Notes: a model not told the origin generated them from the letters alone. Shown: positions 9,568-21,492, numbered from the stretch's first letter. The stretch: 55,206 nt of DNA from Fragilaria crotonensis (GCA_022925895.1 JAKSYS010000407.1:1-55206); one strand, 5' to 3'. Numbers and translations: made by a program.

Positions 9568-12500
9568 ATGGTTGACAAAGGTAAATATGCTATTTTGACT
9601 GATGCCGTCATGCTACTTCGAACAGACATCACGTATGGTCCGAGATTGTCAAATTGCTGGCTTCCTGCATCAACTTGGGCTGAAGCTTTAGGAGATTTGA
9701 TGTCAATGCGTCCCTTGGCGTCATTGATGTAAGAAGGTTCAATACAGGGATGTCCAAGTCGGCTTCTTTCGGAGAATTGATGCACCGATTTGATGGATCA
9801 AACACAACAGGAGTGTTCAGAGTCACATACAAGAACACATTCTATTACTACTTCACAGAGAAATCAAGGCAGATACGGTACCCATGTCCACTTAACAGTG
9901 CATGGAACGAAAAAGTAATGGAAGCAGCCGCAAATGTGCTAGTCATTCCAAGCACAAGATCAAGACCCGCTCGACACAATGATAACTACACCTGTCAACA
10001 CGGAGGCTACAACGGGAGGAAGGATCGGAGACATTGTTGAGCAATCACCGAGCAAACGAGCAAGGATAGGAGATACTGGTGCGGCCGCTGTAATGATTGC
10101 TGCTGATGCTTCTAGCTCAAGTTACTGGCCATGTAGCCCAGAGGCATACCGAGTGTTCAAACCACCAAAGAAACATGGGACAACGAATTGCGAGGATGGG
10201 AATGATACTGATTTCGATTCTGAAACTCCAATGGAAGCACTTCAGAGAAGGATTGTACTGCTTCAAAGCGTTCATGAGGAAGAAAATAATTGAGGAATGT
10301 TGTGCAAGGTAGAGATATCGACAACGTGTGTACCAAAGCTGAGATATGCGCTGTCAGGCAAAGGGCGACGTTTCTTTGTTATGCGTACCGATTGGCTCTT
10401 GCAAAATGAATGAATGGACGTGGCAAGACTGTTGCACTGAATCTTGTAAGGTATTGAACACTGTTGGTATGACGCAAGCAACCTTCTATAAAACCATCGC
10501 AAATTGGAACATTGTGTTCCGTAATTTTGAATGCTTCCCAAACCCAAACTTGTCTGTTCAGTGGGAAACGACCTCTTCCTCGAGTTCTCGAAGTGTTTCC
10601 ATGCGCAAAGGAGCAGATTGTTGCATTTGGCGTCGAGAACTTGTCACATCTTTCAATTGAAGCAGTCTATCAATTCGTTCATTCGTCTGTAATCCCAAGG
10701 CTGGCTGCGTTGTGGAAACGTGAATCGGTAGTAGACGAAGATACTGCAGAAACGTCAACATTGAGTACAAGTACTACAGCCATTAATCCTACTAGCAATC
10801 CTGTCGATGTCGATCAAGATGAGGATGATATTGCGCTATTCCTTCGCGCACATAGACTTAAAAACATGAGCTTCACAACAGCATGGCGCTGGATGCGATT
10901 ACTCGGATTCAAGTATGATACGAGAAGGAAGAGCTTCTACGTCGATGGCCATGAACGTGAAGATGTTGTCGCACATCGAAATGCATTCTGCAAGAACTAC
11001 CTTACCGTGCTTGAGCCACGTTGTCGGCGTTGGATTCAGCTTCCACTCAGTGAAGCTGCTACGATCAAGACCTTAGACACAGATTTCGGACATCATTACT
11101 ATGATATTATATCTGATGAGACTCGGGTTGAGTTTCACGTTGACTATTGGAAGAATTGCATATCAAGAATCAAAAGGGAGAAGAGGCAGCGCGAGATGTT
11201 GAAGCAAAACAAGCATACGAGTGTCATCATCAGTCAGGCCCTTGATGATTATTGGTCAAGATGAGTCTGTCTTCGCGCAGTATCTACTGTCCTCCAAACA
11301 ATGGGTTGGGCCAAAAGGACAAGTGCCACTTCTGCCCAAGTCGGAGGGCGATGGGTATATGCTTTCTGCGTTCGTGTCACGCGAATTCGGCTTTGGCAGG
11401 CAGATGACAGAGGATGAGTTACAAAGAGTGAATATGGCAAGGCAAACAGCAGCTCTCGGCGGTGGAAATTACCTCGATACAACAGCTGCGATGGAAATCT
11501 TGGGAACAACGAGGAAGCCGATTTTGTTGGAATCCCCCTTCGTAAAATACTTGTTCATCGGAATCAATAATCAGGGTTATTGGAATTCATACCACATGAG
11601 TCTTCAGCTTGAGGATGTGGTTGATTGCCTACGAATCCTATATCCAAGCTTCGATTTTGTATTTTTGTTCGATCATTCTCAGGGACACGCTCGCAAACGT
11701 GATGGTGCACTCAGTGCGATCAACATGCAAAAGAACTTTGGAGGATCAAAACAGCAGATGAGAGACACAGTCATAATGTCACAAGAGGGTTATCTGGGCA
11801 CACACTCACCAACCCTGGGCATCGGAGACACACAGTCAATGGTATTCAATACTGACGACTGTGGCCCATGGTATTTGACACCAGAGCAACGTGACTTACA
11901 ACGTCATGATCGAATAATGGGGAAAAGAAGCAAGCCAATTGAAAAAACAAAGAAGACCCTTCTTGAAGAGCTCAACGAAAAGGGTGTGACGCTCCAACAA
12001 AAACGCGGGTACACTAAAGCCGAACTTCAGGAATTGGCAAGAAACAATTCAATCGAAACTCACAAAGAAGTCGACAAAATCCTATCTGGATGGGAAGGAA
12101 AATCTAAAGGCATGCTACAAGTTCTGTGGGAAAGAGGACTGATTGATCCAAGTGAGTTAGATAAATACACTGTCGACGGAAAGAAAGACACAATTTCAGG
12201 GAAGATTGACTTACGGTATTCCCTACGCCATCTCATCGCAGAGTGTGCTGATTTCAAGGATGAGGAAACGGCACTTCAGTACCTTGGATCTCAGCTGGGC
12301 ATCACGGTACTTCTAACACCAAAGTTCCATGCCGAATTAGCAGGGAAGGCATTGAATTTTGCTGGGGTCACGCAAAGGCTTTCTACCGACGGGTTCCTGT
12401 ATCTCAAAAGAGGACGAGAGAATTTCAAACAACTTGTGAGAGATTCAACGTGTTCAATCAAGGAGTTGACCAAAGAAAGGATGGGAAAGTTTGCTTCGAG

Positions 12501-12743
12501 AGCACGCGCATATATTTGTACTTACCATCATCTTTTGAGAGTCAGCAGAGAATGAGGCAGCAAGGTCGTACCCACAACTTCATCGCCACAAGTATAACAG
12601 AAGATCAAGGACTTCTGTACTCCGAAATCCAACGCCTGATGAAATTGTTCAAGTCTCACAGGTGTGCATTGGACTTCGATCGTGGCTTCGTCAACAGTGC
12701 ACTCAAAGAAGCAAAGACAAGAAACGAGGAGGACGAGGTGTGA
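9568..12743 (+). pseudogene. Transposase of copy 2, D-D-E type, with frame breaks
   Basis: The N-terminal part starts at 9568 (MVDKGKYAILTDAVMLLR) and includes the family segment TYGPRLSNCWLPASTWAEAL, then breaks frame near 9720. Further breaks lie near 10,290, 10,550 and 11,250. The second half (11,260-12,555) is one long open frame holding the catalytic core: IIGQDESVF (first D), FLFDHSQGHARK at about 11,660 (second D), the block GWEGKSKGMLQVLWERGLID at about 12,090, and TPKFHAELAGKALNFAGV at about 12,320. There the usual Glu in GVEYSW is replaced (KALNFAGV), so the catalytic Glu may be lost or displaced. The tail HRCALDFDRGFVNSAL ends at 12,743. The helix-turn-helix-like TTAWRWMRLLGFKYD segment precedes the core. 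Confidence 0.82.
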
Positions 12744-12874
12744 TCATCATGTCGACAGAGATGGATTTTTATGGTCGCAGGAGACAGCTGCTACTAAAAC
12801 TTGATAAAGGATATGGAAATAATATGCGTGCATGGTACGAATTGTACACAACCTACGTTCGGACGCTTCAACGA

Positions 12875-12887
12875 AAAACCAGCTGTA
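12875..12887 (-). repeat. Right terminal inverted repeat of copy 2
   Basis: AAAACCAGCTGTA, the exact reverse complement of the left end at 9323-9335. It lies 132 bp after the last transposase stop. Confidence 0.8.
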
Positions 12888-13031
12888 CAAACTCAGCAAA
12901 AGGAACGATTTTTCAGGTTTCAGATTTCAGTTTTCACTTTTCACACCCTTCGAATTTCTATCTTGATTCTTCCATCGATCAACCTTCGAAGTCAACTCTT
13001 TTCTCTCCACGGTTCCCTTACATCAATCAAC

Positions 13032-13936
13032 ATGCGATTCATCACCATTGCTTGTTTGCCTGTTGTCGTGGCCTTTGCGGTCTCTCCTCGATCGCCAACA
13101 AAGGCAGTGCGAGTCAGAAAGCGGGGAGTGTTTCTTTCTGAGCGGGGACCAGTATTCTCACAATTGACACCACAACTCGAAACCATTCTTAACGATCTTC
13201 ATGGAAAGGTACTCTCGCCGCTCCAAGAGTTCGCCACAAAAGCAGCACATGAAGCTAAGGAGCGCCAAGATTACTATCGCCATGCCCCGCAAGAAGCCCT
13301 GGGATTGGCTACTCTAAGCCCTATACGAATAGTCCGCCTTTCTGTCGTTGCCTTGATTGTCGCGGAGCTTCTCGATTATTATGGTGTCCTGGAAAATCCA
13401 CTTGTAACAAGGGAGCGTATCGTCAAGGCATTCAAAGAGCATGCCAACGTTCCGAATCTAAAATCGAAGACTAAGAATTGGTGGGATAAGGCCAGGAGCG
13501 AAAATGGCATCTTAACGCGCTCCGTTTGGACTGATCCGTCGGCACTGTCCAAGAAAATGGCAACTTGGCAACCCAAACATCAATTTGCAGTTGGCGCATC
13601 TGTCGGGTTGATGATTTCACAGTTCTTCTGGTCGGTTGTGGGTAAGGGTTTGAAGCTTGGACTTGTTGTGTACGTCTTCTCGAACTCAACGAACTCGTCA
13701 AACGTAAGTCTGGTAAATCTGTGGTCGAGCAGATCGACAGCGAACACGCAGCGCGAGTGCAGAATGCCTTGAATAGAGTTCGGAGTGCCTTTCACCAGGT
13801 TTTGGACGATCCAACCTTAATCCGGGAAAATATCGCGGACATAGTAGAGTCAATCGTGCCGAGAGAACGGCTGCCGCCGCAAGGAACCATGGTCGGACTT
13901 CTGGCAGGGATTATGGGGGGTGTTGTTATTGTGTAG
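13032..13936 (+). CDS. Small membrane protein with a plastid-type presequence; frame change near 13.68 kb
   Basis: Starting at 13,032, MRFITIACLPVVVAFAVSPR is a signal peptide followed by an AFAV motif like the diatom plastid ASAFAP signal. Two hydrophobic segments follow (about residues 99-115 and 186-215), then a third near the C-terminus (MVGLLAGIMGGVVIV). The frame changes between 13,665 and 13,700. Read with one lost base, the protein continues as ELNELVKRKSGKSVVEQIDS and a long amphipathic helix to the stop at 13,936. Alternatively a 95-nt intron 13,704-13,798 (donor GTAAGT, acceptor CACCAG) joins in phase. The lost-base reading gives the more protein-like sequence and fits the pattern of other genes here. 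Function unknown; I do not recognise the family. Confidence 0.62.
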
Positions 13937-14664
13937 TATTCGGCTTGAAGAACTATTGCATTTGCATGTGCAGAAAGATGCTAGAATACTTGGTACCGAA
14001 TCCATCCTTTCTCTAATCCAATTATAATCGAAGGACGAAGTTCTCCTTCTTCGATAAGCGAACAGTTCTGTTGCCACCTGTGAAGATAGGCAGAACGAAG
14101 GTGGCCTCATACTAGCATGGAGTATGTTATCCAAAGCCATGAAAGCCCATCAGATGAGTTGTACTACCTTGCCACCTATGCGGTATCTTCGGAAGCCTTT
14201 TCACGTCCACTTAGAACATTGGCAGTACTGCGTAGTTTGAGAAAGGCGCGGACGTTGGGTAACACATTATTTTATATCTGGGTGGACCAAAATGTGTGTA
14301 TATCTTTATACGTGAAACATGATTATATGGTCGAATTATTATGACTTTTTCGAACTAGTCAGTGGTCATATATACATTTCTATATAAAAACATGTTATGT
14401 GCTCTGGCGAAACAAGGTAAATTGACGCACATTAACTCTCACAAGTTCGTTGGTGAGCCTTTACGCAGGAAAAACGATCATGACGATGATGTTCTGATGC
14501 GGCAAGATCTCAATGATAACATTGTTCATTAATTGCTACGATGATTGCAATTTCAGCTAGCAAGCCACGTAGTCTAAGAAGAACTCGACCGATTGACATC
14601 CCGGAGAGTGTTGAGTTTCTACTACCAAGAAACCATTCAGATGTGATCCAAACTCAAAACAACG
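13937..14664. other. Spacer without a recognisable gene
   Basis: Nothing gene-like beyond a 75-codon frame at 14,117-14,344 that has no features and is not called. Confidence 0.45.
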
Positions 14665-17600
14665 ATGCTCCTGATAAAATGGATTTTCTTCGGGCTTAAC
14701 ATTTCCATGGAGTGTCAACAAGGGATAGATGAGGGCCTGCTGGTGAAATCATTTCCTACGGAGCTCTCCGTATGGTCGCAAATCGAATCGAGCAGGAAAA
14801 CGCGGGCAATCCAAAAATCTCATGGTGGGGGTTCGGCGATGGACTGTACTGGCCCAACGACGCCATTCAATTCTCTTGTACTTGTTAGATTCAGAGGAAA
14901 TCCAGATGATGTATCCAGAAGTGACGTTGGCTTCCTAGAAGTCGCCTTCAGGGAAACATATAATGATCTGATATCAACGATTTGCGACGATGAGGATCGA
15001 CTCGTTGTTCAAGCATCAGCTATACCTCAACAAGAATTCGAGGTCATTCGAAATGGGGGACTCTCTTATAGCATCAAGTTTGCTGTCGATTTAACCTATC
15101 GCGGGTGTGATAATAGCACCGCCAGTGCCTTTTCGCCGCCAAAGGGTTTTGACCCATACAGACGGAGGTTACACAACGCTTCTCAGACCAAAACTTCAGG
15201 CCTGAAGACGTCAGAGTATCTTGAGACTCATACCATCTTGACTATTGAAGCACTTGAAAAGGAGAAGTATGAGAAGAATCAGAGCGGCAAGGCTGGTAAG
15301 GTGGGAACGGAGGGCGGAAAGGGTGGGAAAAAGGGGAACCAAAAGGGAGAGGGTGGAATGAAGAATGGGAAGGGTGGAAAGGAAGCAGGAAAAAGAAAGG
15401 GAGGAAGCAGCAAGCAAGGAGCGGGGAATAATGGAATAACGGGGAAGGGAGGAGGTGGGAAGAAAGGAGGTGATGAACGACGCTATTACGGTCTGCAATT
15501 GTGACATCAAACCCCAGTTATGACCGCCAACTGAGCGCAAGTTTCAGACTGCTCTCGGGGCGAATCTCCAGGGAAGTATATCACGCAGACGACTTCAAGC
15601 GAAGAAGATTGACGTTGTCGATGTTGTGGAACTTGAAGAGTTGCCGTGCGCCAGTGAATTATCGGAATTCAAGACTTACGTCGCTGTAGAATTTGACGGA
15701 AATGCTCCATCTTCCGTCGATGACATAATTGCGCTCGAGCAAAGCTTTGTTGAAACCTATAACGGAATAAGTGACTTGCTGTGTGACCCATTCTTCCGGA
15801 GAGTAGAACAGCGACAATTGAGCAAGGATCACTTCTCCAAAGCAGTGTCCAGAAATACGTGTTTCGATACGAATAAGCGGAACATGTCGAGGGTGCGAAT
15901 TTGATTCCAATCTTTTCTTGAGTCAGTCCGAAAGCGATACCAAGAATGACCGTTCACGGCACCTTTCGGGCGCATCTCGCTCTCCTTGTAGCTGCCCTGT
16001 TTTTAACCCACCAAGCCAACCGCCGATGGAAGAAGACTTCGCATTGTCCTATGCAAAAGTAATCGACGATCTACGAGAGTAAGGGACAATACAAGAAGAA
16101 ACGTCCGTGCTCCAAGTGAAGGAGCTGGAGGAGGTTAAATGTCCTGGCAGCCTCAACAATTTTACGTCCGTAGTCGTTGTGGACCATGTGGTCGTTGATT
16201 CACCTCTTCCACAACAAGAGCAGCTTGACCTGCAAAATGCCTTCACCTCAGCTTACAACCGTATCAATGCCTGGAACTTCAACTCATGCGATTCTCTCTT
16301 CCGCACGGCGGTCAAAGATGTTATTGTGCTCCTTGACGGTCCTTCGAATCTCAACCGCCCATTGCCCAATGGCAAAATTAGGCTAACTTATGTGGTAGAC
16401 GGTGAATGCCGTGGATGCAAGTCAAGCACAGATTTATTTGATTCTCCCAACTTATCAGCACGTGTTGCAGACACTGGTCGGGCCCTGCAGACGTCAGACG
16501 ATCAGTGCTTTTGTCCTGCAAACTATGAAGTCAAAAGCGGGCCATCATCTCACGAGTTTCGTCGCAGCTTCGATGCAATAATTGAAGAACTTGCCGCCGC
16601 TGGCGTTCTTACCACCGTGGAAGATCCAATAAAAGTGACAGAGGTGAATGAAGCGGCATGCAGCATCTCCGTGAATTCGTTGACCTCGACTGTCTTCGTT
16701 GATTTCATTGCAGATACTGCGCTTGTGACGCCTACCGAATTAAACATCGTTTTCAGGGATTCTTACAATGATCTTATTGAAACCTTTTGCGATCCGATAT
16801 TCCGTAATGTACTAGAAGCACGAGTGTTGGAGGAAAATCTTCCGGTTTCATCCACGGTATCAAGGGTTCGATTCACATTCCATATTGACGGAAGGTGTCG
16901 AGGATGTGAGAAAGGCACCAGAATATTCGCTGCAGATGGTCGCGTCTCCAATGACGTGGAACGCTACCTTGCAGAGAATGATCTTTGCTTTTGTGCGACA
17001 GGTAACCTGCCCAGAGAAGCAAGGTGCAACTGTAGGCAAGTTTGAAATGCTGTTTGATCAACAAATTTGGAAGCTCAAGGACCTTGGAGAGCTGCAAGGG
17101 ATACAATCAGTGAAAAATGTGATTGAAGACATCCGTCCAACAATCGCGACTCCAACCTCTCCCGCCGCTCCTGTGTTTCCTTCAGCGGGTCCAGCAGAGC
17201 CAGTGTCCCCGGTTGCGTCTGGCTCTCCAGTAGCCATTTCCCGGCCTCCGCCTCCCAGCTCCTCTCCACAAAGCAGCTCAGCTTCAGCAGTGCCAATATC
17301 TCCGGTTGCTTCAGTCTCGCCAGTAGCCATCTCCTCTCCGTCTGGCAGCCCAATTTCAGTGTTTCCCCTTGGTACAGCTGCTCCGGCTGCTTCAGAGACT
17401 CCAGCAGCGCTGGTGTCCCCTGTTGCTTCTGTCTCTCCAGTAGCCATTTCCCCGTCTTCGACACCCAGCTTCTTCCCATCTGGAAGCTCCTTTCCGTCAC
17501 CAGGACCTTCGCTATCATCCTCGTCAAAAATAAGTTACACTCCAAGCATTCTCGGCTTCTCGACTGACATCCCGACAACATCACCAACCATCATGCCGAC

Positions 17601-18039
17601 AGATTCTCCAACCTCCTCACCAACAATTTCTCTCTCGGATGACCCCGGCTCCGAGGCTCCAAGCCTCGTTGTTGATGGAGCCCCACCTGTTATGGGCAAT
17701 GCAGATTCGAGTTCAACACCGAGTCAAAAAGCAAGTGCTTCTCTTCCCAGCAAACCATCAAGTACTTTTGCGCCCAGTCAAAGTACGAGTTTGACAATAC
17801 CCACTGAAATGCCAAGTTCGTCAATACCAAGCCCAACTCCAAGTTCTGATGTACCCAGTGAAACTCCAAGTTCGTCAATACCAAGTCCAACACCAAATTC
17901 TGGCATACCCAGTGAAACGCCAACTTTGTTTATGCCCACTCAAACACCGAGTTCATCAAAGCCTAGCACAATGCCAAATTCATCAGTGCCCAGTGAAATG
18001 CCAAATTTGTCACAACCCAGCCAAACACCAAGTTCGTAA
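14665..18039 (+). pseudogene. Decayed secreted protein with four repeated cysteine modules and an S/T/P-rich tail
   Basis: A leader (MLLIKWIFFGLNIS) suggests secretion. At least four copies of one module follow (about 14.87-15.2, 15.63-15.97, 16.1-16.5 and 16.63-17.0 kb). The module reads roughly C...V.V.F......L...F...YN.L...CDP.FR.V.......R..F.I.G.CRGC....F.......CFC. Examples are FRDSYNDLIETFCDPIFRNV and VDGECRGC with CFCP. A G/K-rich linker lies after module 1 (15.26-15.48 kb). The tail (17.1-18.04 kb) is Ser/Thr/Pro-rich with PSSSIPSPTP-type repeats, as in mucin-like wall proteins. Frame breaks near 15.48, 15.85 and 17.01 kb and in-frame stops at 15,521 and 16,081 interrupt it. Tail-like codons continue past 18,039. 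Module homology is clear within the gene; the family is not one I can name. Confidence 0.7.
15256..15480 (+). repeat. Polypurine G/A-rich tract
   Basis: About 225 bp that are overwhelmingly A and G, with many GGG and GGGG runs. It encodes the G/K-rich linker after module 1 of the decayed secreted protein. Tracts like this slip easily in replication and sequencing, which may explain the frame break at its 3' end. Confidence 0.7.
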
Positions 18040-19259
18040 ATGCACAGTAAAAATATGTTCGTGAAACTCAGCCGATCGCCAATTCTTCAATACCCTGTCA
18101 AATGTCAAGTTTGCCAGTAATCACCGATACACCACTTCTTGCGGCTCTTTCAAAGTTGGAAAACGCCTCAAACTCTTGCATAGCATCCATGCCTCCTTAT
18201 CTGACGGCAGTGCGTCACAATCGTCGCAACGAAACAAAAAGAATCATTGCCAGACGAATTTGTGGCAATCATTGTATGTATTTTACAAATGTCATGTTGG
18301 CATATTAGTGCAGTAATCGTATAGGGACAAAGTCGCTGATGGACAAACTCGAAATTCCGAGGTACGAGTGGATCGAAGTCTTGTCGGATCCTTGCTTGAT
18401 ACGAACCGTAGTGGAAGATTCCACCGAGAACGTTGACTAATTGCACCTCGTTCCACAGAAAATCGAAGAGTCGGTAAGAGACAGGCGTGCTGCGACTCTA
18501 GGTGCACGTATGCGTGCTCCATGTGGCCACATGTGTTTGACATATAGAGTACATCACAGCGTACGACAACCTTCACTTTTCAAGACTTTAATTGACCGCC
18601 GTCCTAATTTTCAGTCCTTCACATGATGAATGCATGTATCGTTTGCTTTATTGTCGAGTACGGAGTACTCGTATGAAAGTACCAGGTACCCTGTGCGATG
18701 AACCATGAACACATATGAGCACATGAGGCACAGACAGCTGCAAGCTGCAAGCGCGATGCCCTTTGCTCCGGTTGTTCTTACTCAATTTGTGAGTGCGCGC
18801 AAACGGATTCAAGAATTCCACGGCATTCCTACAGTATATTAATACTGCACTGTACGGCTCCAATTAGGCGTAGCTAGCTCGGAGAAGTGGACCGACAACG
18901 TGGGCGAAGTTGAGCATCCAACCGAAGTGGACTGGAATACTTGAACTGTTGTACGAGATTTCGGACTCAAAGTACTACTAGTACTCCGTTAACACAACGT
19001 ACTTCTACTACTTCTGTAGACTTGTAGAGTACAAGTACGATAGTACTTGCGTAATTTGTTGTATCCGCAGAGGCGTCGGCGTCAAGTTTCAAACGGTGGC
19101 AAGAATGAGATGAATCCGCAACATCCCAAACAGGCTTCTCGTCATGCACCACTGAATCGTCTTATCATCACACCAAGTCCAAAATTGCATCATTCATAAG
19201 CAGCACTTCTAGGCTCATAATATTTTCACCATCCACTTCACAAACACAAAGCGAACGCA
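18040..19259. other. Spacer; remnant tail codons, then GTAC-rich DNA
   Basis: 18,040 to about 18,300 still reads like a broken S/T/P tail (SSLPVITDTPLLAALSK). 18,640-19,050 is dense in GTAC and AGTACT words. No gene is called. The 5' UTR and promoter of the AAA ATPase should lie at the right end. Confidence 0.45.
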
Positions 19260-21492
19260 ATGGACGGAGGTGGCGATTCAGGCAGCGGCTTTGGCATTGA
19301 TGGTTTACAAACCATGGGCATTGTAAATGCCCTGAAAACGGGTGACATGAGAGTGGACATGGTCATCGCCATGTGTATCCCTTTCCTGTTACGGTACGTC
19401 TTTAGTTTAATCGGGAGTATCAATCAACATCTCGAATTAAGACACTGGATAACATGGTGGCAAACACGTCGTCGCAAGCATCAACGATTCATCACGTACA
19501 AGTCAACACAAACCTGGTATGGAGGTTCAACGAGTGTGGATAGTGACACCCAAAACAATGTGCTTATTAAAGCCATCAAGCTTTACCTTCACCAAAAGAT
19601 GAATCTAAAACTCACTACAGCACATATGGACCTGACGTCGCTAGATGATAAGAACAGCAGCCCATATGGCTCATACTACGACGACAATGGCGATGACGAC
19701 GACGAAGGACGCTCTCGACAAACACTTGTCGGCATCCTCAGCAAGTATAAGATTATCAAGAAGCCTCCACACGATGAATGGCATGATATCGGCCGACACG
19801 GCAACTCAACTCCACCGTTGAGCTCAAAATTGAGCAGAATGAAATTGCCTCCAACGACCAGCAGGAGGATCCAACAAGGGACAGACGGTCGTGGAGATGC
19901 ACTTTGTTTCGTCAACTCCCGATGCGATCGATGCTTTCATTGACAAAGCATATGAATGGTACATGTCAGAACTGCGGAAACTAGAGGATAATTCTCGTTA
20001 CATGTACGAGCTCCAGACTGGCTCTGGCTCTCGCGGGTCAGGAGGCGATGACGGCGACTCGAGTCAAGGAATGGTGTACGCTCGGTATCATCTCAGCGAC
20101 GAAAAGAAGTTTGACAGCCTCTTCTTCCAACAAAAAAGGGCATTGATGCAGTTGGTGGACCACTTTCAAAGTAAAACTGGAAAGTACGGTATCAGCGGCT
20201 ACCCCCACAAGCTTGGCTTGCTCTTACACGGTCCACCAGGAACTGGAAAGACATCTCTGATTAAAGCTCTTGCCCAGTACACTGGGCGATCAATCGTGAA
20301 CGTGTCACTATCGAAGATTACTACGAACACCGAATTAATGTCAGTATTTTTTGACAAGCGGTATCAAATCCAGGGTGAATCAGTGGCAATCAAACTTGGG
20401 ATGAAAAACGTTATCTTCGTGATGGAGGACATTGATGCAGCTGCTAACGTTGTAAAGCGACGTGATGGAAAGACTGGTGCAGATGTGGTTCAGCGTGACT
20501 ACATTGATTTGCCTGTTCCAAAGTCTATTTGGCTCATGATGCTGGAGAGCAACGACGAGAAATGCCGTACTCTCGTTAGAACACTCATGGAGAAGAGCGA
20601 CCGCCTCAAAGCTGAAGCAACCAAGCCGGAGGTATTGGTCGGTTTGTCAAAGCGAATGTTAGCGTTGCCAGGCTTGGGCTTGGTTGGCGCAGAAGGTGAC
20701 GCGTTGGCCGAGATTGGAGGCGAAGCCGTCAATTCAGCAAGTCGCTTAATGGATCAGTATGACACGGTCGATCGGTTCCTGGGAAACCACGCCGAAACCA
20801 TCAGTACGCTAGTAGATTCAGGGGCTGAAATCAACGATTCGTTCGTAGATCAACTCCTGGGCCTAGCTCCATTGACCGGCTCGTTCACTCCGCCCCGGGT
20901 CGGCATCTCTCGGCAAATTTCTTATACCAAGACCAACGCAGATGATTCAGAGATTCACATTGGACTCCACTCCAGGTCAACAAACAATGCCACGAATGTC
21001 TCGACTGAGGGTAATGTCAAGTCCAGCGGTGATTCCATAGGCGCTTCGTACTTCATGCAGAAAGTTGATAAGCTCAACCTCAGTGGCCTTTTGAACGTAC
21101 TGGATGGAGTCGTCGACACACCGGGTCGCATTGTGATTATGACTAGTAATCATCCGGAGCTTCTCGACCCAGCTCTAATTCGACCCGGGCGCATCGATAA
21201 GAAGCTCATGTTGGGATATATGAGGGCGGAAGATGTGGTTTGCATGCTTGAACACTACTTCCAGGTCCCATTGGACGAGGCACAAAAGAGCCGAGTCTTT
21301 GACGCAATTCAAGGTAATCCTCTCATCGGCACTCATCAGCTCAATTTGACTCCAGCCCAGGTGGAACAGCACACTGCTGAGCATGACGACCTTGAAGAAA
21401 TGATTGAAGTTTTTGAGGAAATGGGGCGCTGCAATTTGTCGAAGCTGGCACTTGGCACAGTCTCCAGCACCACGATCAATTACAACTTGTAA
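19260..21492 (+). CDS. BCS1-like AAA ATPase with a long insert; two lost bases near 19.8-19.9 kb
   Basis: About 744 residues. Residues about 35-50 (VIAMCIPFLLRYVFSLIG) are a hydrophobic segment near the N-terminus, as in BCS1. The linker YEWYMSELRKLEDNSRYMYE is typical of diatom BCS1-like proteins. Walker A is LLLHGPPGTGKTSLIKAL (about 20.22 kb), Walker B VIFVMEDIDA (20.42 kb) and the sensor-1/arginine-finger region IVIMTSNHPELLDPALIRPG (21.13 kb). About 190 residues of unconserved sequence separate Walker B from NLSGLLNVLDGV. Between 19,800 and 19,880 the reading continues in another frame (STVELKIEQNE), so the protein is continuous only with two single-base losses, near 19.80 and 19.88 kb. 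Yeast BCS1 translocates the Rieske protein across the inner mitochondrial membrane; algal relatives are many and mostly uncharacterised. Confidence 0.82.

Larger units (their letters stand above)
9323..12887 (+). mobile_element. Transposon copy 2 (3.57 kb, both ends found)
   Basis: Both termini carry the perfect 13-bp inverted repeat TACAGCTGGTTTT (9323-9335 and, inverted, 12875-12887), with TA at the outer edge on each side. Inside the left end lies the conserved leader block (9425-9457) shared with copies 3 and 4, then a hairpin (9490-9564) and the first transposase ATG (9568). The ends differ from those of copies 3/4 (TATGGCAGGTTTC) at four of 13 positions, so this is a related but separate lineage. 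TA flanks plus a D-D-E transposase suggest the IS630/Tc1/mariner superfamily. Confidence 0.85.

Noticed and set aside
11200..11280. Programmed frameshift in the transposase just before GQDES (copies 1 and 2 both break there)
   Set aside because: The shift is of opposite sign in copies 1 and 2, and copy 3 reads through without a break, so it is not a conserved recoding site.
17000..17033. 34-nt GT-AG intron that would restore the frame of the modular gene
   Set aside because: Too short for an intron in this genome, and the gene has other stops and shifts, so decay is the simpler reading.
17058..17587. Minus-strand frames of 129 and 170 codons
   Set aside because: They are shadows of the low-complexity S/T/P-rich tail on the plus strand.
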